Source: an uncultured Latescibacterota bacterium (lineage in GTDB: Bacteria; Latescibacterota; UBA2968; UBA8231). Taken from it: DNA of 64,000 bases. Positions 42,156 through 50,823 of this stretch are shown here, piece by piece (position 1 is the stretch's first letter; every line of letters begins with the position of its first letter). A program made the translations under genes and the position numbers. The notes below the pieces were generated by a model. That model saw nothing but the letters and a program-made list of their open reading frames with translations. It made no database searches and was not told the DNA's origin. The DNA is taken from assembly GCA_958295495.1 (NCBI GenBank), contig OY282352.1, positions 682,001 to 746,000 on the forward strand, written 5' to 3'.

Positions 42156-43934
42156 CTAGGTGAGGGCCTCGTCGTATTGCAATTGATGCAGACGGGCGTA
42201 GATGCCGTCTTGGGCCAGCAGCTCTTCGTGGCGGCCCTCTTCGCGCAACTGACCTCGATGTAGCACGAGGATTTTATCGGCGTTGCGGATGGTGGACAGG
42301 CGATGGGCAATGACGATGGAGGTGCGGTCGCGCATCAGTTTTTCCACGGCCTCTCGAATCCAGCCTTCGGTCTCGGTGTCGATGTGGGCAGTAGCTTCGT
42401 CCAGCACCAGAATGTCCGGGTCTGCGGCTAGGGCGCGGGCAAAGGACAAGAGCTGGCGCTGGCCGGCAGACAGGGACGCGCCGCGTTCCTGCACATCGTG
42501 CTGGTAGGCATTGGGCAAGCGGTCGATAAAGCGGTCGGCGTTGACATAGCGGGCCGCCTGCGCGACCGCCTCGTCCGACAGCTCGGAAGCACCGAGGCGG
42601 ATGTTGCTGGCAATGTCGCCGGCAAAGAGAAAGACGTCCTGCTGCACCAAGCCTAAGCGCCGCCGCAGCGCTTCCACATCCCACTCGCGGATGTCGATGC
42701 CGTCCACCAAGATCTGGCCCCGTTGAATCTCATAAAAGCGGCACAGCAGGCTGACGATGGTGGTCTTGCCCGAGCCAGTGGCCCCGACTAGGGCCAAGCT
42801 CTGGCCCGGGGCCGCGCAGAAGGAAACGTCGCGCAGGACCCATTCTGCTTCTTCGTAAGCAAACCACACGCGGCGGAATTCGATGGCCCCCGCGATGCGC
42901 TCCCGGCGCACGGGACCGCCGACCGGCTCTGGCTCGGCGTCAATCAGTTCAAAGATGCGCTCGGAAGAGGCCATGGCCACCTGCACGGTGGCGTATTCCT
43001 CGGCGAGGTTGCGGATGGGCATGAAGAAGCGGGGCACGTATTGCAGCATGGCCACCAAAACGCCCCAAGCGATTTCCTCGCGCAGCACTTGGCCGACGCC
43101 GAACCACAGGACCAATGCCATCAGGGCCGCACCGCACAATTCCATAAAGGGGAAGTAGGCCGAGTGGTACAGGGTGCGCACCAAGCGGGCGTCGAGGTAT
43201 TCGTCGGTGCCCTGATTAAAGCGGCGGGTGCTGCGCGGCTCGCAGTTGAACAGTTTTACTACCTCTATACCCGACAGGGTTTCCTGCAAATCGGCGCTGA
43301 AGCGGGCAAAGCGGGTGCGGGCTTGGCGGAAGGCCCGGTAGGTGCGGTTTTGCAGCCACAGGGTGGCGGCAAAGGCCACTGGCAAAAAGGCGCAGGTGAG
43401 CAGGCCCAGCTCGACATCGAGATAGTAGAAGATGTAAAACAGGATAGAGGCGATGGTGACGGCTTCGGTCACTAGGGAGACGGCCCCGTAGGTGAAGAAT
43501 TCGTTGAGCGCATCGACGTCGCTGGTATTGCGCGCCATCAGCCGGCCGATGGGGGTGCGGTCGAAGAATTTGAGCGGCAGGTGTTGTAGGCAGGTGAAAA
43601 TGTTCAAGCGCACGTCGCGCATGATCCACTGGCCCACCATGCTGGTGATCCAGCTCTGGGCGTAGCCGACGGCGAATTGAGCGACCAATAGCGCGGCGAA
43701 GAGCAGGACGAGTTCTCCGAGGCCGTCCAGATCGCCGGGTACGATATGCTCGTCAACGGCTATTTTGGTCAGTACGGGACCGGCTTGGCGGGCCAGTGAG
43801 GCCGCGAGAATGAGCAACAAAGTCGAGACGGCCCAAGGCCAGTAGGGCCGCAAAAAACCCAACAGCCTAGCCACTAAGCGCAAGTCAATGGACTTTTGGT
43901 CTATTTCCTGCTCGTCGCGCATGGTCGGCGGCAT
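42156..43934 (-). CDS. ABC exporter half with consensus ATPase site (592 aa)
   Basis: Six-helix membrane domain (about 35-330) plus ATPase: Walker A 'VGATGSGKTTIVSLLCRF', signature 'LSAGQRQLLSFARAL' (Ala for the usual Gly), Walker B 'ILVLDEATAHIDTE' with the catalytic Glu, and H-loop 'IVIAHRLSTI'. The preceding gene (43934-45679) has a degenerate site and the two overlap by one base (TAATG), so they form a heterodimeric exporter of the TM287/288 or YheHI type. Such pumps export lipids, drugs or peptides; the substrate is unknown here. Confidence 0.93.
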   Translation of the reverse strand: MPPTMRDEQEIDQKSIDLRLVARLLGFLRPYWPWAVSTLLLILAASLARQAGPVLTKIAVDEHIVPGDLDGLGELVLLFAALLVAQFAVGYAQSWITSMVGQWIMRDVRLNIFTCLQHLPLKFFDRTPIGRLMARNTSDVDALNEFFTYGAVSLVTEAVTIASILFYIFYYLDVELGLLTCAFLPVAFAATLWLQNRTYRAFRQARTRFARFSADLQETLSGIEVVKLFNCEPRSTRRFNQGTDEYLDARLVRTLYHSAYFPFMELCGAALMALVLWFGVGQVLREEIAWGVLVAMLQYVPRFFMPIRNLAEEYATVQVAMASSERIFELIDAEPEPVGGPVRRERIAGAIEFRRVWFAYEEAEWVLRDVSFCAAPGQSLALVGATGSGKTTIVSLLCRFYEIQRGQILVDGIDIREWDVEALRRRLGLVQQDVFLFAGDIASNIRLGASELSDEAVAQAARYVNADRFIDRLPNAYQHDVQERGASLSAGQRQLLSFARALAADPDILVLDEATAHIDTETEGWIREAVEKLMRDRTSIVIAHRLSTIRNADKILVLHRGQLREEGRHEELLAQDGIYARLHQLQYDEALT

Positions 43935-45679
43935 TAGAGGTCGCTCAATTCTTCGGTGAGGTGCTGGCGGCGGTACATCTCCGCGTACAGGCCATCGCGT
44001 ACTAGCAATTCGTCGTGGGTGCCTTCTTCGACAATGCGTCCTTCGTCGAGCACAATGATGTGGTCCGCGGCCATGACGGTGGAGATGCGATGGGCGATGA
44101 GAATGGTGGTGCGCTCGGCCATGATCTGGCGCAGACGCTTGAGGATTTGCTCTTCGGTGCGGGTATCGACGCTGGCCAAGGAGTCGTCGAGGATGAGGAT
44201 TTTCGGTTGCCGCACGACCGAACGGGCCAGGGCCGTGCGCTGCTTCTGCCCGCCCGACAGGGTGACGCCGCGCTCGCCGACGATGGTCTCCAGCCCTTGG
44301 GGAAAGGTCTTGAGGTCTGCGGCTAGTTGGGCCACCTCAATGGCGCGTCCGACTTCGTCCGGGGCGGCCAAGTCGAGGGCGATGTTGTCGCGGATGCTCT
44401 CGGAGAACAGGAAGGTGTCCTGCGGCACGTAGCCGATGGCGTCGCGGAAGGCGCGCAGCGGCATTTGTTCAATGGGTTTGCCGTCGATGAGAATTTGGCC
44501 CTCGCCGGCTTGGATGAGGCGAGGGATGAGCCGGGCCAGCGTGCTCTTGCCCGACCCGACCCGGCCGACAATGGCGAGGGTGCTGCCAGCCGGAATGTGG
44601 ACATCTATGTCGCGCAGCACGGCTTGGCCATTGTACGCAAAGGAGGCGCGGCGGAATTCGATTTCGCCTTTGATTGCTAAGTCGTCTTCTCGGTGATGAT
44701 CGGCTTGGGGATCTTCTTGGAGCACGGACTCAATGCGCCGTATGGAAGCCATGGCGCGCTGGTATTCATCGACGATGCGGCCCATCATCATCATCGGGCG
44801 GCTCATGCGGATCAAGTAGGCATTGAAGGCGACAAAGGCCCCGAGGGTGAGCGTCCCTTCGACGACGCGGATGCCGCCCAGCCACAGAATGAACGCCATG
44901 GACAGGCCGCTGATGAGGAAGGTGAAGGGGAAAAACGTGCTGTAGATGTAGATCAGGCGACGGTTGCGCTCGACGTATTCGTCGTTGAGGCGGGTGAAGC
45001 GGTCGATCTCGCCGAGGCGGCGGGCAAATGCCTTGACCACGCGCACGCCCGCGAGGTTTTCCTGCAAGCAGGTGCTAATGGCGGCAAACTGTTCTTGGAC
45101 CATGCGATAGCGCTGGCGCACTTTGCCGCCGACCAAGCGCAAAATCGCGGCCATAATGGGCATGGGCAACAGCGCGTAGAGGGTCAGTTGCCAGTCGTAC
45201 AGACACATGGCTACCATGCTGAAGCTGAAGCCGAGCAGGGCACTCAGGAACATGCGAAAGCCGTGGCTGAGGCAGCGCTGTACAGCCTCGACATCGTTGG
45301 TTGCCCGCGCCATTAAATCGCCGGTGCGGGCCTGTTGGAAATAGCCGATGGGCAAGGTGAGCAGGTGGGCGAAATAGCGCTGGCGGATGTCGCGCTCGAC
45401 GCGGTAGGAGGTGGCAGCCAAGTGCCAGCGCATGCCAAAGGCCATGCTCCACTGCACCATCCCGAGCACGACGATGAGGGCGGCGTAGTACGCGAGAAAG
45501 CCCAAGTCCGGTGCAGTTTGATCCAAGCTGGCTTGGGCTTGGCCAATGGCGCGTTCGAGGACGAGGGGGATAGAAACGGAAACGAGTTGTTCGCCCAGCA
45601 AAAAGGCTAGGCCGATGGCCAAGGCCCAGCGATAGGGATGGAGGTAGGAGGCGAACGGTTTGAAGGGATTGAGGCGCAT
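43934..45679 (-). CDS. ABC exporter half with degenerate ATPase site (581 aa)
   Basis: Six-helix membrane domain (about 15-310) and ATPase domain: Walker A 'VGRVGSGKSTLARLI', signature 'LSGGQKQRTALARSV', Walker B 'ILILDDSLASVD' in which Asp replaces the catalytic Glu, and H-loop 'ILIAHRISTV'. This replacement is known from one half of heterodimeric ABC exporters. It is translated just before its partner (one-base overlap). It starts 15 bp after the stop of the sugar permease, so it may be read from the same transcript. Confidence 0.93.
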   Translation of the reverse strand: MRLNPFKPFASYLHPYRWALAIGLAFLLGEQLVSVSIPLVLERAIGQAQASLDQTAPDLGFLAYYAALIVVLGMVQWSMAFGMRWHLAATSYRVERDIRQRYFAHLLTLPIGYFQQARTGDLMARATNDVEAVQRCLSHGFRMFLSALLGFSFSMVAMCLYDWQLTLYALLPMPIMAAILRLVGGKVRQRYRMVQEQFAAISTCLQENLAGVRVVKAFARRLGEIDRFTRLNDEYVERNRRLIYIYSTFFPFTFLISGLSMAFILWLGGIRVVEGTLTLGAFVAFNAYLIRMSRPMMMMGRIVDEYQRAMASIRRIESVLQEDPQADHHREDDLAIKGEIEFRRASFAYNGQAVLRDIDVHIPAGSTLAIVGRVGSGKSTLARLIPRLIQAGEGQILIDGKPIEQMPLRAFRDAIGYVPQDTFLFSESIRDNIALDLAAPDEVGRAIEVAQLAADLKTFPQGLETIVGERGVTLSGGQKQRTALARSVVRQPKILILDDSLASVDTRTEEQILKRLRQIMAERTTILIAHRISTVMAADHIIVLDEGRIVEEGTHDELLVRDGLYAEMYRRQHLTEELSDL

Positions 45680-45694
45680 GTGTATGACGGTCTG

Positions 45695-46597
45695 CTAGCC
45701 CTTCACCGCCCCTAGCTGAATCCCGCTGATAAACCACCGCTGAAAAAAGACGAAAACCGCGATCATCGGCACGAGCATCAACACCGACCCCGCACAAATC
45801 AGCCCGTAGTCGTTGACGTACAGGTCCGACAGCTTGGCCAACCCCACCGGCAGCACCATCATCGAATCCGAATCCGTCATAATCAGCGGCCAGAGAAAAG
45901 CCCGCCAACGCCCGAGAAAAGTAAAAATCGCCAAGGCCCCCAGTGCCGGCTTGGCCAGCGGCACCACCACGTGCCAAAACACGCCCCACGCCGAACATCC
46001 GTCGATGAGTGCCGCCTCCTCGATCTCGCGCGAAATGCCCAGCAAAAACTGCCGCAGCATGAACGTCCCATAGGCGCTAAAACACCCCGGTGCGATGAGC
46101 GCGAAAAAGCTGTCCAGCCCCACCGGATGGCCGATGTAGTGACTCCCTAAGTAGAGGAAACCGCTGAAAAAATCCGTTGCTAACACCGCGTTCAGCCATT
46201 CGGGAATTTTCTTCATCAGCACGAATTGCGGGATCATCAGCACGTCGGCCGGAATCATCATCGTCGATAGATAGCCGAGAAAGAGCACGTCGCGGCCCCG
46301 GAACTGCAAGCGGGCAAAGGCGTAAGCCGCCAGTGCGCTAGTAGCAACTTGGACCGCGGTGACCGCAGTGGCGATGATCAGGGAGTTGGCGTAGTAGCGG
46401 AGGAAGGAAAAGGCGCGGAACACGCCGGCGTAATTGTCCGTTGTCCAGCGCGGCGGAATCCACCCGAGCGTCACATCGACGTTGTATTTGAAGGAGGTGA
46501 GCAAAGTCCACACCAGCGGCACCACCATGCCGCTGAGCACGAGTAGCAAGATCGCATAGATTAAGGCGGTTGATTGGTACTGATGCCAGCGCCTCAT
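45695..46597 (-). CDS. Sugar ABC transporter permease, MalG/UgpE type (300 aa)
   Basis: Six helices beginning 'TALIYAILLLVLSGMVVPLV', and the ATPase-docking EAA loop 'EEAALIDGCSAWGVFWHVVV' followed by 'PLAKPALGALAIFTFLGRW' typical of the second permease of carbohydrate importers. The start ATG at 46595-46597 overlaps the upstream permease stop by one base (TAATG). Longer frames further upstream belong to another reading frame of the neighbour. Confidence 0.92.
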   Translation of the reverse strand: MRRWHQYQSTALIYAILLLVLSGMVVPLVWTLLTSFKYNVDVTLGWIPPRWTTDNYAGVFRAFSFLRYYANSLIIATAVTAVQVATSALAAYAFARLQFRGRDVLFLGYLSTMMIPADVLMIPQFVLMKKIPEWLNAVLATDFFSGFLYLGSHYIGHPVGLDSFFALIAPGCFSAYGTFMLRQFLLGISREIEEAALIDGCSAWGVFWHVVVPLAKPALGALAIFTFLGRWRAFLWPLIMTDSDSMMVLPVGLAKLSDLYVNDYGLICAGSVLMLVPMIAVFVFFQRWFISGIQLGAVKG

Positions 46598-47541
46598 TAG
46601 GCGGCCTCCAGCCGCTTGCCGCCGTAGCGCCAGTTGAGCATGGTCGCCGCGAAAATCAGCGCGAAGAGCACCATGGAAATCGCGGCTGCGTACCCTACTT
46701 CTAGCTGTTCGTAAGCCTGGGTGTAGATGTAGTAGCTCATGGTGGTCGTCGATCCCTCGGGGCCGCCTCCGGTCATTACATAAGCGGCCTCGAAGCCGCC
46801 TTGCAGGCCGCCGATTACGCTGGTGACGAGGATGAAAAACGTCGTGGGTGCTAGCTGGGGCACGGTGATGTGGACAAGTTGCGACCACCAGCCGGCCCCG
46901 TCCATTTCAGCGGCCTCGTAGAGCTCGAGCGGGATGTTTTGCAAGCCGGCTAGGTAGAGCACCATGTTGTAGCCGCCGACGCTGGCCCAGATAAACATGA
47001 TGATCAACGCGGGCTTGGCCCAAGCCGCGTCGATTAGCCACCCCGGCAGGAGCGCCGCGGCCCGCTCGGGCGCAATCCCCAAGGCCCCAAAGACTTGCCA
47101 CAAAAGCCCGTTGACGATGCCGACGTTGGGTTCGTAGGTCAGGAGCATCTTCCAGACCATGTAGATGGCGATGCCCGTACACAGGTGTGGAATAAAGAAG
47201 AGGGTGCGGAAGAAGATGCGGCCGGGCAGTTCTTTGTTTAACAGCACGGCCAAGAGCAGGGAGCCGGCCATGGCGAGCGGGATATTGAGCATCAAAAAGA
47301 GCGTGTTGCCGAGGTACTTCCAAAAGTATGGATCGCGCGCCACCCACTCGCCGTTGACCTTTTTGAAGAGCACGAGCTCCGCAAAGTTATCCAGCCCGAT
47401 GAAGACGGGTGTGCCCGAGGCGAGCTGATAGCGGTAGAAGCCCATGCCCGCAGCCACTACGACCGGACCAAGCGCAAAGATGAGAAAGCCGACGAAATTG
47501 GGTAGCAGAAAGAAGAAGGCGGCTTTGTTTTGGCTCCTCAC
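46597..47541 (-). CDS. Sugar ABC transporter permease, MalF/UgpA type (314 aa)
   Basis: First permease of the importer. GTG start overlapping the binding-protein stop (GTGA), then 'AAFFFLLPNFVGFLIFALGP', six helices, the EAA loop 'ELYEAAEMDGAGWWSQLVHI' and the end 'GYAAAISMVLFALIFAATML'. The two permeases form the channel. No ATPase gene is in the operon, as is common where one shared MsmK/UgpC-like ATPase serves many importers. Confidence 0.92.
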   Translation of the reverse strand: MRSQNKAAFFFLLPNFVGFLIFALGPVVVAAGMGFYRYQLASGTPVFIGLDNFAELVLFKKVNGEWVARDPYFWKYLGNTLFLMLNIPLAMAGSLLLAVLLNKELPGRIFFRTLFFIPHLCTGIAIYMVWKMLLTYEPNVGIVNGLLWQVFGALGIAPERAAALLPGWLIDAAWAKPALIIMFIWASVGGYNMVLYLAGLQNIPLELYEAAEMDGAGWWSQLVHITVPQLAPTTFFILVTSVIGGLQGGFEAAYVMTGGGPEGSTTTMSYYIYTQAYEQLEVGYAAAISMVLFALIFAATMLNWRYGGKRLEAA

Positions 47542-48827
47542 AATGCGCTTTCCTCGGCGTAGATGCGCTGCAGATAGGCATTGGTTACTTGGTGGGCTTC
47601 GGCAAGGGCTTCGGCCACGCTCTCGCGGCCAGTGAGGGCTGCGTCGAGTTCGTCGAGCATCCGGCGGTAGAGGTCCTCCCACCACAATTCTTGAGGGAAG
47701 AGCCGGACCTTGTAGTCCATCGAGCGCACGAAGACCTCCTCCTCGTAGGGCGTTGCTGCCCGCGGATAGGTCCTGCGGGCGACCGAGCGTTGCGGCGGCA
47801 GGTCGCTGCCCAACTTGGCCATTTTGGTCGTCGCCTCGGCCGAGACCATATACTTGAGTACGTCCCAAGCGACTTCTGGCTCGCGCGTGCCCTTCCAGAT
47901 CGTAAAACCAACGCTGGCGTAGCGCGTCTGCCGCCCAGCCGGCCCCCTCGGAAAGAGCGCCGCGTCCCACTCGAAGCGGTCCAAAAGCTGGAAGGTCGGC
48001 AGCATCCACGGCCCCATGATGCCAATGGCGATCCGCCCGGCCTCAAAGGTGAAGGTGCTCATGGCGTTGTCGCTGCGCACCCCGGGGCGGGGCGGGCTGA
48101 CCTTGTGCTTAAAGTAGAGATCGACGTAAAACTGCACTGCTTGGGCTACTCGCGGATCGTCGAGGTTGGAGACGTAGCGCCCGTTTTCCCGTCGCAAGAA
48201 GTCGCCGCCCATGCTCCACACGTAGCTGGCGATGTCGTAAGGGGTGCAGCCATAGATGTCCGGCAGACCGTCTTGGTCTTCGTCGATGGTCAGGGCCTTG
48301 GCCTTGGCTAGGAGATCGTCGAGCGTCCAGTCGTCGGTGGGATAGCTGATGCCGTAGCGGTCGAAGAGGTCTTTGTTGTAAAAGCAGGTGATGGTGCTGC
48401 CCTTGACCGGAATGCCGTAGAGCACGTCGTGGTAGGTGTATCCTTGTAGGCCCACCGGATAGTAATCGTCGGTGTCGATCTGGTCGCGCCGCACCAAGTC
48501 GTCGAGCGGCAAAAGCTGCCCGGTGCTAGCTACTTGGGGCATCTGCCGCCAGTGCAATACGCAGATGTCCGGGGCGTGCCCGGCGTCCATGCCCGTCAGC
48601 AGCTTTTGCACGACGCTGCGGCCGGGCACTACCTCTAAGCGCAGGCGCACATTCGGATGCTGTTGGCGATACTCGGCGGCAATTTTGCGGTACAGCTCAG
48701 CCTCTTGCGGTGAGCCATATACCCATAAGGTCAGCACCTCTTTGGCCGGGTACCAATGAATGGAGAGGATGCCCCAGAGTGCCCCAACGGCCAGCGCGGC
48801 CATGATCCCGATGCGGAGTACGGGCAA
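47538..48827 (-). CDS. Sugar ABC transporter substrate-binding protein, family 1 (429 aa)
   Basis: N-terminal hydrophobic segment ('GIMAALAVGALWGILSIHW') acts as signal or anchor; no lipobox Cys. The body shows 'VLTLWVYGSPQEAELYRKIA', 'HAPDICVLHWRQMPQVASTG', 'GIPVKGSTITCFYNKDLFDR' and 'FEAGRIAIGIMGPWMLPTF', all typical of family-1 oligosaccharide-binding proteins. It delivers sugar to the two permeases that follow, with overlapping stop/start codons. The specific sugar cannot be told. Confidence 0.92.
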   Translation of the reverse strand: MPVLRIGIMAALAVGALWGILSIHWYPAKEVLTLWVYGSPQEAELYRKIAAEYRQQHPNVRLRLEVVPGRSVVQKLLTGMDAGHAPDICVLHWRQMPQVASTGQLLPLDDLVRRDQIDTDDYYPVGLQGYTYHDVLYGIPVKGSTITCFYNKDLFDRYGISYPTDDWTLDDLLAKAKALTIDEDQDGLPDIYGCTPYDIASYVWSMGGDFLRRENGRYVSNLDDPRVAQAVQFYVDLYFKHKVSPPRPGVRSDNAMSTFTFEAGRIAIGIMGPWMLPTFQLLDRFEWDAALFPRGPAGRQTRYASVGFTIWKGTREPEVAWDVLKYMVSAEATTKMAKLGSDLPPQRSVARRTYPRAATPYEEEVFVRSMDYKVRLFPQELWWEDLYRRMLDELDAALTGRESVAEALAEAHQVTNAYLQRIYAEESAL

Positions 48828-48835
48828 TGCAGCCC

Positions 48836-49702
48836 CTAGCTAGCGGCGAACAGTTTTTCGCGCAGCGGCTGTTGCAGCTCGTAGATCCCGCCGCCCCTGC
48901 GCGGCCCGGCTGGCAGGCGCGAGCGGACCGTCAGCGACGTCAGGCGAAAATCAAAGGTGGGGCTACCGCGCAGGATGCTGGCGTTAAAGGCATCCCAATT
49001 ACTCACTCCTGCCAAGGGCCAAGCATCGACAGCCGCGTACTGGTACAGCAGGAGCCGGCGCGAGCGGCCCGAGCAGTTGAGTGCCGAGCCGTGCAAGGTG
49101 CGGGCGTGGTGGATGGAAAGCGAACCGGCTTTCATCGCTAGGGGCACGGCCGACGAGAGGTCGATCTCGTCGCGGTCTGGGCTGATGGCCCCGATGAAGT
49201 AGCCGTCTTGGTGGTGATCGAGGATCGGACCTTGGTGGGAGCCGGGCACGACCATCATGCAGCCGTTTTCTTGGGTGGCGTCGTCTAGGGCAATGCCCAC
49301 GGCGCACAGATCGTCGTTGGTGTGCGGATAATGGGCAAAGTCTTGGTGCCACTCGACCGGGCTGCCGCCATCGGCCGGCTTCATGTTGAGTTTGTCGCCT
49401 TGGGCGCGAATGGCCGGGCCGATCAGGGGCGTCAAAAGGTCTAGGATGCGGCTGTCGCGCAGCAATCCGTCGAAGAAGGGGTGATAACTCGCCGGTGCGC
49501 TCAAGCGGCGCACCTTGGGGTTTTCCGGGGTGTGGTCCGGCTCTAGGTCGAAGTGGCCGCTCTGCTCGGAGACGTGCCGCGACTGCTCGACGAAGTCATC
49601 GACAAGGGCGTGTGCCTCCTCCAATTCATCTGGGCGCAACACGTCCTCGACGACGAGATAGCCATTTTCGCGGTATAAAGCGACCTGTTCCTCGGTGAGC
49701 AT
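48836..49702 (-). CDS. Phytanoyl-CoA dioxygenase (PhyH) family oxygenase (288 aa)
   Basis: Fe(II)/2-oxoglutarate oxygenase. Metal ligands are H119 and D121 in 'PVEWHQDFAHYPH' and a distal His (H204) in 'IHHARTLHGSALN'; the Arg after it ('SGRSRRLLLYQYA') should hold 2-oxoglutarate. Start ATG has an ideal ribosome site (TAGGAGG). It is the first gene of the sugar-importer operon, 8 bp before the binding protein. PhyH genes beside sugar importers are frequent in uncultured marine and soil phyla, where they may hydroxylate imported small molecules (inference). Confidence 0.9.
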   Translation of the reverse strand: MLTEEQVALYRENGYLVVEDVLRPDELEEAHALVDDFVEQSRHVSEQSGHFDLEPDHTPENPKVRRLSAPASYHPFFDGLLRDSRILDLLTPLIGPAIRAQGDKLNMKPADGGSPVEWHQDFAHYPHTNDDLCAVGIALDDATQENGCMMVVPGSHQGPILDHHQDGYFIGAISPDRDEIDLSSAVPLAMKAGSLSIHHARTLHGSALNCSGRSRRLLLYQYAAVDAWPLAGVSNWDAFNASILRGSPTFDFRLTSLTVRSRLPAGPRRGGGIYELQQPLREKLFAAS

Positions 49703-49712
49703 ATAGCCTCCT

Positions 49713-49753
49713 AAAAATTCGGGCAGGCCCCGCGTCTAGGCGAGACCTGCCCG
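49713..49753 (-). terminator. Rho-independent terminator
   Basis: On the minus strand CGGGCAGG ... CCTGCCCG forms an 8-bp stem directly followed by AATTTTTA. It lies after the CBM9-like gene and before PhyH, separating the two transcription units. The ribosome site of PhyH follows at once. Confidence 0.8.
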
Positions 49754-49782
49754 GAATGGTAGTGCGATTGAGATAAAACTGC

Positions 49783-50682
49783 CTAGAACTGGGACTTGAT
49801 CCGGCCCCAGCTACTCGCCTCGACGGACGTGGTCGCGCCCGCGCCCCAGTCGATGTTGGGATCGGCCGGGGTCAGCAGCAAGTCTTGGCCGGCGTGGCAG
49901 CACGAAATGGGATTGGTGCTCCACATGCCGATGCGGTTGTCGCCATCGCCTTCGCCGCCATCGACGTCGTTGACCGTCAGGGTGATGTGGATGACGCCGC
50001 CCTCGGTCAGGTCGTGGATCTCGACTTGGTCCTCGGTGGCCTCATCCGAGCGCGGCATCCGCTCAATCGGCAGGATGCGGAGCTCGTAGTCGTACGTGCT
50101 CTCGCCGAACTCGTCGCCCGAGAAGCTGTGGGCGATCTCGATATACTGCGAGCCACTGGTCATCCACGGCAGGTTGACGATCGGGCGATACCACTCAAAG
50201 GTCTCCTGATAGACCGGGAAGGCGAACTTGTAGCTGAAGCTGGTCGCATCGTCGCCGGGATTCAGGTCGTCGCGAGCTTGGTGTGCAGCGTTTAGCTCGT
50301 ACTCGACGCTGTCATCCCAGAAGAATTTGCCTGGGTCTTGACGCTGAGTGATGTGAAGGTTGTCGAAGACGCGGCTGGTGATGTACACGTTGTTGGTCGC
50401 GTCGTTCCAACCGATGATGTGGCGGATCTGCATTGAGCTGGCGTCCAGCCCGCCGCGATCGACGTTCTCGCCGGCAAAGCCGTGAATCGAGAACAAGGAC
50501 TCGCTGAAAATCCCGTACTGTTCGAGGGGCACGGGGCCCCACTCGCCGGGGTCGCCGTCAATGACGGGTACGTTGGCATCGGGGAAATTCACGGCGACTA
50601 ACAACTCGCCAGGAGGCTCGTGGGCTTGGGCCGCGACCACAAGTCCCAACGAGGCACAGGCGATGGTGAGAAACTTTTTCAT
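49783..50682 (-). CDS. Secreted CBM9-like (carbohydrate-binding family 9 fold) protein (299 aa)
   Basis: Signal peptide 'MKKFLTIACASLGLVVAAQA' with AHE cleavage region. 'VPVIDGDPGEWGPVPLEQYG' is the typical opening of CBM9-type domains, and 'IRHIIGWNDATNNVYITSRV' plus 'FFWDDSVEYEL' are the expected strands. Asp/Glu-rich loops ('DVDGGEGDGDNRIG') may bind calcium. It ends with a proper terminator and is preceded by an AT-rich 140-bp gap, so it is probably its own transcription unit. Confidence 0.8.
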   Translation of the reverse strand: MKKFLTIACASLGLVVAAQAHEPPGELLVAVNFPDANVPVIDGDPGEWGPVPLEQYGIFSESLFSIHGFAGENVDRGGLDASSMQIRHIIGWNDATNNVYITSRVFDNLHITQRQDPGKFFWDDSVEYELNAAHQARDDLNPGDDATSFSYKFAFPVYQETFEWYRPIVNLPWMTSGSQYIEIAHSFSGDEFGESTYDYELRILPIERMPRSDEATEDQVEIHDLTEGGVIHITLTVNDVDGGEGDGDNRIGMWSTNPISCCHAGQDLLLTPADPNIDWGAGATTSVEASSWGRIKSQF

Positions 50683-50823
50683 GGTGAAGCTACCTCCACG
50701 AGATAGGGGTGAAATGAGATAGGGGTAAAATAAAGAAGAGAGAAGATGCGGAAGCTAGGCCGCCTTCTCGGTTCAATAAAATAAAAATTCAATATACGCG
50801 CCCGTAAAAGCGTACGTCAAGGC

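Noticed and set aside
46597..48009. Long minus-strand frame that would extend the MalF-type permease by ~150 residues
   Set aside because: The extension is an off-frame reading of the binding-protein gene; the GTG at 47541 overlapping its stop is the natural start.
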